A stretch of DNA of 16,838 nt from JBGSYJ01 sp041748075 (GTDB lineage: Bacteria; Acidobacteriota; Thermoanaerobaculia; Gp7-AA8): positions 1 through 16,838 of the forward strand of contig JBGTDX010000176.1 of NCBI GenBank assembly GCA_041748075.1, written 5' to 3'. The notes below the pieces were generated by a model. That model worked only from the letters and a program-made list of their open reading frames with translations. It made no database searches and was not told the DNA's origin. Position numbers and translations under genes: made by a program. This document shows, in pieces, positions 6,755 to 14,340 of this stretch (the stretch's first letter is position 1; each line of letters opens with the position of its first letter).

Positions 6755-8194
6755 CTACTGGCTCCATGCGGCGATGCGCTTGCCCACACTGCCGATCCAG
6801 CTGGTGCTGAGATTCTGGTAGTAGAGGGATGCAGTCTTCGAGATCGAGTCGGCAAGTGATGGGTAGGGGGAGACGAGTTGGGCGAGCTCGCCGATCTTCA
6901 TTCCCTTCTTGCGGGCAAGCACGACCTCCTCGATCAGGGTGGACGCATTGCTGGCGACCGCGTGTGCGCCGAGGATGTGCCCCTTTTTGTCGCAGACGAA
7001 CTTGACGAATCCTTTGGAAGTACGATCGACCACAGCGCGGTCTACGTCCTCCATTTCCACCTTGTAGGTCCGGATCTCTTCCGCGCCATGCTTTTCGACT
7101 GCTTCCCGCTCGGAAAGACCGATCCGCCCCAACTCGGGATCGGTATAGACCCCCCACGGTATGTTGTCGTAATCGAGCGCCGACTTTCCGGGAAAGAGGA
7201 TGTTGCGCACGAGCTTCACGGCTTCGAATGCCGCGACGTGGGTGAACTGCAACTTGCCATGGATGTCGCCGCAGGCCCAGATGCGGGGCACGCTCGTCTG
7301 GAGGTACTTGTCGGCGACGACGTAGGTGCGGTCGGTCTTCACGCCTGCGAGCTCGAGCCCGAGACCTTCGATGTTTCCACGGCGGCCGGATGCTACGAAG
7401 ATCTCGTCCGCGACGAGATTCTCCTTCCGCCCGTCTTTCGACTCGATGAGGACGTGCTTCTTCCCGTCCTCCATCCGCACATGCTTTGCCGCCCAGCCGG
7501 TCCGGAACTTCACGCCTTCGGACGAAAGGATCTCATGCAGGCGATCGCTTACGTCGACATCCTCCCGTTTCACGATTCCCCGGCCCATCTCGACCAGGGT
7601 CACTTCCGAGCCGAACCGGGCAAAGATCTGGGCGAATTCCGTGCCGATGGCTCCACCGCCCAGAATGATGAGTGACTTCGGAAACTCATCCTGGTCCAGG
7701 AACGACGCGTGGTCGAGGTACCCCGCTTCCTCCAGTCCTTCGACGGGCGGAATGAACGTACGCGAGCCGGTTGCAATGACGATGTCTTTGGCCTCGAGCC
7801 TGCGGCCGTCGACGTCGACTTCGCGCGGAGAGACGAACTTTGCGTCGCCCATGATGACCTCGACGCCGAGCTTGCGGAACTTGTCTGGATGGTCATGTTT
7901 GCTGATGAAGCGACGCCGGTCGCGCATCGACTCCATGATGCGGCGGGGTGTGACATGGACCTCGACAGGATCGAGACCGTAGTCGTTCGCGTGGCGCATC
8001 TGGTGGACGAGCTTCGCGGAGGCAACGAGGGCCTTGGTCGGCACGCAGCCGGTCCAGAGACAGTCGCCGCCAAGGGCTTCGCGCTGCTCCCGCTCGATGA
8101 GCGCGACCTTGCGTCCAAGGCGCGCACAGCCGGAAGCGGTGACCAGTCCGGCCGTTCCGCCGCCAATGACGACGACATCGAATTGTTCAGCCAT
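6755..8194 (-). CDS. Mercuric-reductase-like FAD/NAD(P)-dependent disulfide oxidoreductase
   Basis: This is a 479-aa class I flavoprotein disulfide reductase. It has the FAD-binding GGGTAG (11-16), the redox-active pair in GGDCLWTGCVPTKAL (Cys45, Cys50), the NAD(P)-binding GGGAIGTEF (179-187), the second FAD motif IWACGDIHG (305-313) and a C-terminal dimerisation domain. The CLWTGCVP spacing is that of MerA-like and uncharacterised relatives. It lacks MerA's N-terminal heavy-metal domain and its C-terminal Cys pair. The C-terminal segment reads VSPYPSLADS where glutathione reductase and lipoamide dehydrogenase have a catalytic His-Glu pair. So the true substrate is open, and mercury reduction is doubtful. 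The ATG at 8194 has AGAGG 6 nt upstream. A TATAAT on the minus strand at 8232-8237 could be its -10 box. Confidence 0.85.
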   Translation of the reverse strand: MAEQFDVVVIGGGTAGLVTASGCARLGRKVALIEREQREALGGDCLWTGCVPTKALVASAKLVHQMRHANDYGLDPVEVHVTPRRIMESMRDRRRFISKHDHPDKFRKLGVEVIMGDAKFVSPREVDVDGRRLEAKDIVIATGSRTFIPPVEGLEEAGYLDHASFLDQDEFPKSLIILGGGAIGTEFAQIFARFGSEVTLVEMGRGIVKREDVDVSDRLHEILSSEGVKFRTGWAAKHVRMEDGKKHVLIESKDGRKENLVADEIFVASGRRGNIEGLGLELAGVKTDRTYVVADKYLQTSVPRIWACGDIHGKLQFTHVAAFEAVKLVRNILFPGKSALDYDNIPWGVYTDPELGRIGLSEREAVEKHGAEEIRTYKVEMEDVDRAVVDRTSKGFVKFVCDKKGHILGAHAVASNASTLIEEVVLARKKGMKIGELAQLVSPYPSLADSISKTASLYYQNLSTSWIGSVGKRIAAWSQ

Positions 8195-8231
8195 GGGAGA
8201 CCTCTCAGTTCGGCAGTTCGAGGATGGGGGG

Positions 8232-8237
8232 ATTATA
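8232..8237 (-). promoter_or_regulatory. Possible -10 box of the flavoprotein gene
   Basis: A perfect TATAAT is read on the minus strand 38 bp before the start codon. No good TTGACA lies 16-18 bp further upstream, where the heptad repeat R4 begins, so the -35 region would be repeat DNA. It is a weak call based on the -10 alone. Confidence 0.35.
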
Positions 8238-8240
8238 AGG

Positions 8241-8272
8241 AAATTGAGAATTGAGAATGCAGAATTCAGAAA
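8241..8272. repeat. Heptad-repeat single arm R4 (AT-rich type)
   Basis: One arm only: AAATTGAG, AATTGAG, AATGCAG and AATTCAG in 7-bp steps, ending AAAAAG. No matching opposite arm is present nearby, unlike R1, R3 and R7. It abuts the possible -10 box of the flavoprotein gene. Confidence 0.75.
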
Positions 8273-8306
8273 AAGAAAGGCGGGATAGTCGAGGGTGCCT
8301 CGGTCT

Positions 8307-8405
8307 CCCCTCTCCCCGACTACGCAGGGAGAGGGGAATGGACGGCCGTGGATGGTACGTCGAGGCTTGTACCCTGACCCCTCTCCCCTTTCACAGGGAG
8401 AGGGG
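8307..8405. repeat. Two CCCCTCTCCC/GGGAGAGGGG hairpins in tandem
   Basis: Identical 10-bp stems occur twice: 8307-8316 with 8327-8336 (10-nt loop) and 8378-8387 with 8396-8405 (8-nt loop). The second starts 13 bp beyond the hppA stop in the reading direction and may fold at the end of the hppA mRNA. There is no T-run after it on the minus strand. Similar CCCTCTCC palindromes are common as dispersed intergenic repeats in GC-rich bacteria. Confidence 0.75.
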
Positions 8406-8418
8406 AAAAGGAGGGTTA

Positions 8419-10950
8419 TCAGGCTTTCGCCGACTCTTCGGTTCCGATGCGCATTCCGTAGAACGAGCGGTAGACGAAGACGAACGAGCAGAGCAGGAAG
8501 ACCACCGATAGGATCTGCGTCAGCGTGTGCTGGCCATTGCTTGTCATCTCGACTGCGAGCTCGACGGCGAGAAGGCCGAACAGCGTGGTGAACTTGATCA
8601 CGGGGTTCATTGCGACGGATGAAGTGTCCTTGAACGGATCACCCACCGTGTCGCCAACGACGACGGCGGAGTGGAGCGGAGTTCCTTTCTCCTTGAGCTC
8701 GACTTCCACGATCTTCTTCGCGTTATCCCAGGCGCCGCCGGCGTTCGCCATGAAGATTGCCTGGTAGAGCCCGAAGATTGCGATCGAGATCAGATAGCCG
8801 ATGAAGAAGTACGGCTCGAAGAATGCGAATGCGAGCGTCGAGAAGAAGATGGTGAGGAAGATGTTGAACATGCCCTTCTGCGCGTACTGCGTGCAGATGG
8901 CGACGACCTTTTTGCTGTCTTCGACCGAGGCGCGCTGGGCGCCTGCGTCGAGGTTGATGTTGCGCTTGATGAACTCGACCGCGCGATAAGCGCCGGTGGA
9001 GACAGCCTGTGTCGACGCGCCGGTGAACCAGTAGATCACCGCGCCGCCGAGGATCAGTCCCAAAAGGAACTGGGGGTGGAGTAGCGAGAGCTTGTCCATG
9101 TCGACGGTAAGACCGTTGGTGAGGATCACGATGATCGAGAAGATCAGCGTCGTCGAGCCGACAACGGCGGTGCCGATGAGCACCGGTTTAGCGGTCGCCT
9201 TGAACGTGTTGCCGGCGCCGTCGTTCTCCTCGAGGTAGTCTTTGCCCTTCGCAAAGTTGGGCGTGAAGCCGAAATCGCGCTCGATCTCCTGCTCGATGCC
9301 GGGAAGCGACTCGATGGTCGAGAGCTCGAACACCGACTGAGCGTTATCCGTGACGGGTCCGTAGGAGTCGACTGCGATTGTGACCGGACCCATTCCGAGG
9401 AACCCGAAGGCAACGAGACCGAACGCGAAGATCGCGGGGGCGATCATGATGCCCGGAGCGAACATCGAAGCGACCCATGCCGCGATGCCCATGAGGGTGA
9501 CGATCGCAAAGCCCATCCAGTAGGCGCTGAAGTTGCCTGCAGTGAGACCCGCCAGGATGTTGAGTGAAGCGCCGCCCTCGCGCGATGCGGTGACGACCTC
9601 CTTCACGTGCGCAGATTCGGTCGAAGTGAAAATCTTGACCAGCTCGGGAATGATCGCGCCGGCCAGCGTGCCGCAGGTGATGATGCTCGAGAGCTTCCAC
9701 CACATCGTGGTGTCGCCGCCGATGCTCGGGATCAGCAGGTAGGAGGCGACATAGGTCACGGCGACGGACAGGAGCGAGGTGAGCCAGACGAGCGAGGTCA
9801 GTGGCGCCTCGAAATTCATCTTGTCCGCTGTCTCGTATCGCGATTTCGCGATTGCTGCATTGATCCAGTACGAAATGCCCGAGGTTGCGATCATCAGGAT
9901 GCGCATGGCGAAGATCCAGACGAGGAGCTGGATCTGCGCCTCGGGACTCGCCACGGCGAGGACGATGAACATGATGAGCGCCACGCCGGTGACGCCGTAC
10001 GTTTCGAAGCCGTCAGCCGTCGGGCCGACCGAGTCGCCGGCGTTGTCGCCCGTGCAGTCGGCGATGACGCCGGGGTTGCGCGCGTCGTCTTCCTTGATGT
10101 TGAAGACGATCTTCATCAGATCGGCGCCGATGTCGGCGATCTTCGTGAAGATGCCGCCCGCGATGCGGAGTGCGGCTGCCGCGAGAGATTCACCGATCGC
10201 GAATCCAATGAAGCAGGCGCCCGCATACTCGCGCGGAACGAACAAAAGAATGATGAGCATGATTACGAGCTCGGTGGAGATGAGCAGCATGCCGATCGAC
10301 ATGCCCGCCTTCAGCGGAATGGCGTATGTGGGAAACGGCTTGCCGCGGAGCGATGCAAAGGCGGCTCGCGAGTTCGCGAAGGTGTTTACGCGGATGCCGA
10401 ACCAGGCGACTCCGTAGCTGCCGGCGATGCCGACGAGGCTGAACAGCAGAATGATCGCGACGCGCTCGGCCGGAAAGTCTCGAAGCCAGCCGAAGTAGAT
10501 CAGCATGATCGTGCCGATGAAGGCTTCGAGAATCAGGATAAACTTGCCCTGCGTGATGAGATACGTCTTGCAGGTCTCGTAGATCAACTCGGAAATCTCG
10601 AGCATCGACTTGTGAACGGGAAGGTTCTTGAGCTGGACGTACATCATGAGTCCGAACCCCAGGCCCAGTCCGCAGACGATCAGCCCGAGAAGGAGAAGCG
10701 TCTTGCCGTCGATGCCCATGAACGAGACCGTGCTCAGATCCGGCAGGACGAGATCGGCTTCACTCATGTGCTCGCCCGAGTGGACGGCCGGGGCCGCTGC
10801 GTCAGGGGCGAGCTGAGGATCAGCCGAAGGATGCGTCTGTGACGGCAGCGTTTCCTGTGCGATTGCGATGGGAGTTGCACTGATGAGAATCGCCACGAGG
10901 GTCAGCGCAAGGGTCAGGCCCTTCCCTGCGCCGTGTTTCCACATATTCAT
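8419..10950 (-). CDS. hppA: Membrane-bound proton-translocating pyrophosphatase, divergent type
   Basis: This 843-aa polytopic membrane protein hydrolyses pyrophosphate to pump ions. Substrate-site motifs are clear: DIGADL (273-278), EDDARNPGVIAD (287-298), GDNAGDSVGPTADGFE (301-316), DSYGPVTDNAQ (528-538), NAGGAWDNAKK (736-746) and GDTVGDPFKDT (767-777). GNTFKAT has Lys584 at the position that makes canonical enzymes K+-independent. The usual DLVGKVE is altered to DLMKIVF with one residue fewer, as in the divergent H+-pumping group I recall from Chlorobium and Cellulomonas. So H+ transport, K+-independent, is inferred. A cleavable-looking signal sequence (1-31, ending AIAQ) and a Pro/Ala-rich segment to about 75 precede the first core helix; this is longer than usual. 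GGAGG (minus strand, 10955-10959) is 4 nt before ATG 10950. A TAGAAT on the minus strand at 11179-11184 is a weak candidate -10. Confidence 0.95.
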   Translation of the reverse strand: MNMWKHGAGKGLTLALTLVAILISATPIAIAQETLPSQTHPSADPQLAPDAAAPAVHSGEHMSEADLVLPDLSTVSFMGIDGKTLLLLGLIVCGLGLGFGLMMYVQLKNLPVHKSMLEISELIYETCKTYLITQGKFILILEAFIGTIMLIYFGWLRDFPAERVAIILLFSLVGIAGSYGVAWFGIRVNTFANSRAAFASLRGKPFPTYAIPLKAGMSIGMLLISTELVIMLIILLFVPREYAGACFIGFAIGESLAAAALRIAGGIFTKIADIGADLMKIVFNIKEDDARNPGVIADCTGDNAGDSVGPTADGFETYGVTGVALIMFIVLAVASPEAQIQLLVWIFAMRILMIATSGISYWINAAIAKSRYETADKMNFEAPLTSLVWLTSLLSVAVTYVASYLLIPSIGGDTTMWWKLSSIITCGTLAGAIIPELVKIFTSTESAHVKEVVTASREGGASLNILAGLTAGNFSAYWMGFAIVTLMGIAAWVASMFAPGIMIAPAIFAFGLVAFGFLGMGPVTIAVDSYGPVTDNAQSVFELSTIESLPGIEQEIERDFGFTPNFAKGKDYLEENDGAGNTFKATAKPVLIGTAVVGSTTLIFSIIVILTNGLTVDMDKLSLLHPQFLLGLILGGAVIYWFTGASTQAVSTGAYRAVEFIKRNINLDAGAQRASVEDSKKVVAICTQYAQKGMFNIFLTIFFSTLAFAFFEPYFFIGYLISIAIFGLYQAIFMANAGGAWDNAKKIVEVELKEKGTPLHSAVVVGDTVGDPFKDTSSVAMNPVIKFTTLFGLLAVELAVEMTSNGQHTLTQILSVVFLLCSFVFVYRSFYGMRIGTEESAKA

Positions 10951-11239
10951 GAAGCCTCCGTTGGCAGCCTCTGTCCAGGAGGCTGGCCGCGTTCAAAAGT
11001 TGCGACGAGAGCAGACATCCCGAGCGGAGGCGACCCGTGCATGCATCCTTCAGCGGTCATCCGATGTGGGGTCGAATGGGGCAGAAGGGTGCAGGCGCGG
11101 GCCGCCTGCGCTCCGGGCGTGCGAATCTCCAACCTGATTGTTCTGGTGAAGACCGGCCCGGGGTCAGCGGGCGCGCGGATTCTAACGGATTTTGAGTGGC
11201 TTGTGGGGAAAACCCCCGCCCGGGCCGCCCGACCGACCG
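10951..11239. other. Long leader region upstream of hppA, no gene seen
   Basis: No convincing coding frame is present on either strand. A 7-bp stem, CAGCCTC at 10965-10971 with GAGGCTG at 10979-10985, lies directly before the hppA ribosome site on the minus strand and could influence translation. A TAGAAT (minus, 11179-11184) is a possible -10 element that would give a leader of roughly 220 nt. No known riboswitch fold was recognised by eye. Confidence 0.35.
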
Positions 11240-11390
11240 GTTGTGAGTTGTGAGTTCTGAGTTCCCGCCCGCCCGGGGTCGGCCTGCCGTGCCCTCGGTA
11301 TCGTGATGCAAAAAAAACCCGCCCCCGGGGGGGCGGGTCTCACAACTCACAACTGTGTGGGCGTGCGGGTGTGCACAACCGACAACCGTG
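11240..11390. repeat. Heptad-repeat region R5 (GC-rich type) with long inverted repeat
   Basis: The left arm at 11240-11264 has GTTGTGA, GTTGTGA, GTTCTGA, GTTC in 7-bp steps. Its first 15 bp pair perfectly with 11339-11353 (CTCACAACTCACAAC). The space between holds the ompA-gene terminator. Further degenerate units (GCACAACCGACAACCG) continue to about 11388. Confidence 0.82.
11310..11338 (-). terminator. Terminator of the first OmpA-family gene
   Basis: On the minus strand a 10-bp nearly pure G-C stem (11317-11326 pairing with 11329-11338, giving ACCCGCCCCC against GGGGGCGGGT) is followed by a run of T (eight A on the plus strand, 11310-11317). It lies 65 bp after the stop at 11403 and is a very strong rho-independent terminator. 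Confidence 0.88.
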
Positions 11391-11402
11391 CGGCTGGGGG
11401 TC

Positions 11403-12047
11403 TTATCCCTGCGTCTGCGTGGCGCGGACGTTGATTTCCACGCGACGGTTCTGCTGCCGGCCTTCAGCGCTTGCGTTCGATGCTCTCGGCTGAGTCAGAC
11501 CGAAGCCGCGAGCGATCATTCTCGTGCCCCGTACACCCTGGTCGAGGAGAAAGTCACGAACCGAAGCAGCCCGCTGTTCAGACAGACGCTGATTGTACGC
11601 GGCGGTACCGGTCGAGTCGGTGTGACCCTCGATCAGGATCACTGTGTCGTCGTACCGTGAAAAGACCGAAGCCATCTCGCGCAACGCAGTCCGCGATTCG
11701 GGTCGCAGGGTCGATCGGTCGACGTCGAACAGCACGTCGTTACGGAGAGTAACGCTGATCTCGTCTTCGGCGGTTCTGACGACGTCGACGCCTTCGATCT
11801 GCTGTAGCTCACGCTGTTGCTGGTCCATGCGGCGGCCAACTGCTGCTCCGATTGCGGCTCCGACCACACCGCCGACTACCGCGCCGGTGTTCCGTTCGTC
11901 AGACTGGTTTCCAATCACTGCGCCCGCCGCGGCTCCGACGGCGGCTCCGGTTGCCGCGCCCTGCTTGGTGCGGCGGTTCGGGTCGTCTGCCGATATGCAG
12001 GCGCCCAGAAATAATGTCAGTGTCAGGACTGCGAATGCTCTTTTCAT
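11403..12047 (-). CDS. OmpA-family peptidoglycan-binding lipoprotein with glycine zipper
   Basis: This 214-aa protein has the lipobox LGAC (Cys17). Residues 29-71 form two glycine-zipper stretches (GAATGAAVGAAAGAVIG and GAVVGGVVGAAIGAAVG), which can insert into or pack at a membrane. Residues 95-210 are a complete OmpA C-terminal domain: LFDVDRSTLRP, EGHTDSTGTAAYNQRLSEQRA and GRQQNRRVEI. Asp144 and Arg159 match the residues that bind the diaminopimelate of peptidoglycan. The role is anchoring the envelope to the cell wall (family knowledge). The ATG has AAGGAG (minus strand, 12055-12060) 7 nt before it. It is a close paralogue of the next upstream gene, with the same length and domain plan. 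A strong terminator follows. Confidence 0.92.
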   Translation of the reverse strand: MKRAFAVLTLTLFLGACISADDPNRRTKQGAATGAAVGAAAGAVIGNQSDERNTGAVVGGVVGAAIGAAVGRRMDQQQRELQQIEGVDVVRTAEDEISVTLRNDVLFDVDRSTLRPESRTALREMASVFSRYDDTVILIEGHTDSTGTAAYNQRLSEQRAASVRDFLLDQGVRGTRMIARGFGLTQPRASNASAEGRQQNRRVEINVRATQTQG

Positions 12048-12060
12048 GGAAAAACTCCTT

Positions 12061-12074
12061 CTGGGTTTAGACCC
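12061..12074 (-). other. Small palindrome before the first OmpA-family gene
   Basis: TGGGT and ACCCA pair over a 4-nt loop directly upstream of the ribosome site. The stem is only 5 bp, so any effect on translation is speculative. Confidence 0.2.
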
Positions 12075-12133
12075 AAGTAACTCATTTCAAAGGTTGTGCC
12101 TACCCCCGCCCGCCCCCGGCCTCCCGCCCGCCC

Positions 12134-12240
12134 GGTTGTGAGTTGTGCCCTCCCTCCCGCCCTCACAGTTCTGAGTTCTGGGTTCCCACCCGCCCGAGGG
12201 GGGGGCGGGAACTCAGAACTCAGAACTCACAACTCAGAAC
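12134..12240. repeat. Heptad-repeat hairpin R6 (GC-rich type)
   Basis: A short GGTTGTGAGTTGTG unit begins at 12134. The main left arm (12168-12196) reads GTTCTGAGTTCTGGGTTCCC then CACCCGCCC. The right arm (12203-12240) has GGGCGGGAACTCA followed by GAACTCA, GAACTCA, CAACTCA, GAAC in exact 7-bp steps. The arms pair through both the C/G tract and the heptads. It fills the spacer between the two OmpA-family genes. Confidence 0.85.
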
Positions 12241-12273
12241 TAGAAAGAAGGCACTCCCGGAGGAGCGCCTTTT
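12241..12273 (-). terminator. Terminator of the second OmpA-family gene
   Basis: AAGGCACTCC (12248-12257) and GGAGCGCCTT (12262-12271) form a 10-bp stem with one A-C mismatch as read from the plus strand (a G-T pair in the minus-strand RNA) and a 4-nt loop. On the minus strand it is followed by CTTTCT, a modest T-rich tail. It begins a few bases after the stop codon at 12278. Confidence 0.7.
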
Positions 12274-12277
12274 CGGT

Positions 12278-12922
12278 TCAGGAGTTGGCTTTCACCTTGA
12301 TCTCGACCCGGCGGTTCTGCTGGCGTCCGCCTGCCGTTGCGTTCGATGCGATCGGGCGCGATTCACCAAACCCGATGGTTCGGACGCGGTACCGGTCGAC
12401 GCCGAGATTCTGAAGATAGCTGGAAACGCTACCGGCGCGACGCTCGGCGAGACGATAGTTGTACGCGTCCGTTCCGGTCGAATCCGTATGGCCTTCGACC
12501 GAGATCGTCGTCTCGCTGTAACGCTCGAACACGCCGGCCATCTCCCGCAGAGTGTTTCGCGAGCTCTGCCGCAGGATGCTCGAGTCGAAGTCGAAAAGAA
12601 CTTCATTCCGGACCACGACGTTCAACTCGTCCTCATCCGTGCGATAAACGTCGAGGCCTTCGATCTGGCGGAGTTCGCGCTCTTGTTTGTCCATGTAGGC
12701 GCCGATTCCGGCACCGATCGCGGTTCCAGCCACGGCCCCGATGATCGCGCCCTTCTTCTGGTCGCCGCTTCCGGTGTTGTTACCGATGACTCCACCGAGG
12801 ACCGCACCGGCGACTCCGCCGATGAGCGCGCCTCTTTTCGTCTTGGTGCGGGACTGCGCTTCGAGTGTCAGCCCGAAGGTCGACATCGTGACAATCAGAA
12901 CTGCTGCGAACATCTTTTTCAT
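12278..12922 (-). CDS. OmpA-family periplasmic protein with glycine zipper (not a lipoprotein)
   Basis: This 214-aa protein starts at ATG 12922, chosen because GGAGGAAG lies just before it on the minus strand and a signal peptide begins at once (MKKMFAAVLIVTMSTFGLTLEAQ). The longer upstream frame has no such support. There is no lipobox cysteine, unlike the paralogue downstream. Residues 31-76 are glycine-zipper stretches (GALIGGVAGAVLGGVIG, GAIIGAVAGTAIGAGIG). The OmpA C-terminal domain follows (LFDFDSSIL, EGHTDSTGTDAYNYRLAERRA, GRQQNRRVEI); Asp147 and Arg162 match the peptidoglycan-binding residues. The role is probably cell-wall binding in the periplasm, with the zipper perhaps providing membrane contact. 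It ends at its own terminator. Confidence 0.9.
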   Translation of the reverse strand: MKKMFAAVLIVTMSTFGLTLEAQSRTKTKRGALIGGVAGAVLGGVIGNNTGSGDQKKGAIIGAVAGTAIGAGIGAYMDKQERELRQIEGLDVYRTDEDELNVVVRNEVLFDFDSSILRQSSRNTLREMAGVFERYSETTISVEGHTDSTGTDAYNYRLAERRAGSVSSYLQNLGVDRYRVRTIGFGESRPIASNATAGGRQQNRRVEIKVKANS

Positions 12923-13099
12923 GACTTCCTCCGGGTCTACTGCTCCTGGCTTTCGGGTTTCTGATGACGCCCTCGGCCTTGTTTTTTCTGTTCTTTTTTC
13001 GGTCCGAACAACTCCCAATATCGCAATCGAAGTGCCACGAAACGGAAAGGCCGGATTCTGTTGTGTGCCAGTGGGGCTTGTAGTAGGCTCGCGGTCGTC

Positions 13100-14257
13100 G
13101 TGAGCGACCTCGAAAGCTTCCCCTCTTCGCCCGGCCACCCGCCCGTCCCCGCTGGCAGCTTGGTTCTCAACCGTCTCAAGAATAAAGAGTTACCGTTTAG
13201 AGATTTCGTGGAGCTCGCCCTTTACGATCCGGTGGCGGGCTATTACAGCCGCCCCGGAAATCCGGTCGGAAAGGCGGGAGATTTCATCACGGCACCCCGG
13301 ATTTCGCCCGTTTTCGGCTATGCGCTGAGTCGCCTCGCGGGGGACTTTGTGGACCGCGCAGGCGACGGCCTGTGCGCTATTGTGGACATCGGCTGCGGGG
13401 ACGGAGAGCTCATCCATACGCTCTGTCGGAACCTCCATCCCAGTGCAGCATCGAGGGCGGCCTTTTACGGCGTAGACCGGTCTCTCCAGCGCGTGCCGCC
13501 TTCCCTCAAAGCCGGCGGCGCGATCCACTTTCTTCATTCAATCGACGAGTTGCCGGGTGGCCTCCCGATGCTCATTCTGAGCAATGAACTATTCGATGCA
13601 TTTCCCTCCGCCAGGCTCGTTCAGCGTGAGGAGGGGCTGCACGAGTTGTGGGTCCGCGAGGACGGCGGCGCGCTCGACTGGTCCGAAAAGCCGGCTCGTG
13701 CCGCATACGTGTCGTACTTTGCGGAGCGGGAGATTGCGCTGGAGACGGGTCAGTTCGCCGACGTTTCTCTCGAGTGGTCGGATGTCTATCGCTCGCTGTG
13801 CGAACGCATGGAGAGGGGGCTGATCGTGACGATCGACTATGGCTTTCCGCAGAAGCAGTTGTTCGATGTGCGGATCCGCCGCTATGGCACGGCCGCAGCC
13901 TTCACGGGGCATCAGGTGCATCGTGACTTGCTGGCGAGACCCGGGGAACAGGACCTGACGGCTCACATCAACTTCAGTGATCTGCTGAATGCCGGAGAGC
14001 GGGCCGGACTGAAAACGCTTCTCTTCGAGCGTCAGGCGAAGTTTCTGCTCGCCCTCGGCATCACGGACCATCCACTGTTTGCTCCGGTTGCCGAGGAGCC
14101 GACCGGATCCCTCGCCGACGCGCTCGACCGTGAGGCGGAGAGACAGGCCGCGCGGCGTCTCATCCTTCCCGAGGGTATCGGGGAAGAAATGCGCGTGCTC
14201 GTGCAGGGACGGGGGATTGCGGAAGGGGGGTGGAGTTTTCAGAGGAAGCTTTTCTGA
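13100..14257 (+). CDS. MidA/NDUFAF7-family SAM-dependent methyltransferase (DUF185)
   Basis: This is a 385-aa protein if started at GTG 13100; a TTG at 13061 would add 13 residues. No strong ribosome site decides between them; GTG gives the usual short family N-terminus. Family motifs in order are LPFRDFVELALYDPVAGYYS (31-50), GDFITAPRISPVFG (60-73), the SAM motif VDIGCGDGEL (95-104), SNELFDAFP (161-169), TIDYG (244-248) and PGEQDLTAHINFSDL (281-295). The mitochondrial member NDUFAF7 dimethylates an arginine of the 49-kDa complex I subunit (bacterial NuoD) and is needed for complex I assembly. Being immediately upstream of nuoABC supports the same job here, which is inference. The stop codon lies inside the outer arm of repeat R7. 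Confidence 0.88.
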   Translation: MSDLESFPSSPGHPPVPAGSLVLNRLKNKELPFRDFVELALYDPVAGYYSRPGNPVGKAGDFITAPRISPVFGYALSRLAGDFVDRAGDGLCAIVDIGCGDGELIHTLCRNLHPSAASRAAFYGVDRSLQRVPPSLKAGGAIHFLHSIDELPGGLPMLILSNELFDAFPSARLVQREEGLHELWVREDGGALDWSEKPARAAYVSYFAEREIALETGQFADVSLEWSDVYRSLCERMERGLIVTIDYGFPQKQLFDVRIRRYGTAAAFTGHQVHRDLLARPGEQDLTAHINFSDLLNAGERAGLKTLLFERQAKFLLALGITDHPLFAPVAEEPTGSLADALDREAERQAARRLILPEGIGEEMRVLVQGRGIAEGGWSFQRKLF

Positions 14258-14333
14258 AGAATTCAGAATTGCGAATTCAGAAACGGGAGGAGCGCCTTTC
14301 TGAATTCTGAATTCTAGACTCTGAATTCTTCAG
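14254..14333. repeat. Heptad-repeat hairpin R7 (AT-rich type) overlapping a stop codon
   Basis: The outer 11 bp CTGAAGAATTC (14254-14264) pair perfectly with GAATTCTTCAG (14323-14333). Inner arms contain AATTCAG units on the left and TCTGAAT units on the right; the right arm holds extra bases (TAGACTC). The TGA stop of the methyltransferase gene (14255-14257) lies inside the left arm. The right arm ends 7 bp before the nuo -35 box. Confidence 0.85.
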
Positions 14334-14340
14334 TACATCC

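Noticed and set aside
9607..10842. 411-codon frame antisense to hppA
   Set aside because: It is a composition shadow of a well-supported membrane protein gene: highly charged, with no motif and no ribosome site.
12923..13138. N-terminal extension of the second OmpA-family gene
   Set aside because: The extension lacks a signal peptide and would overlap the divergent methyltransferase start; ATG 12922 has a strong ribosome site followed by a signal peptide.
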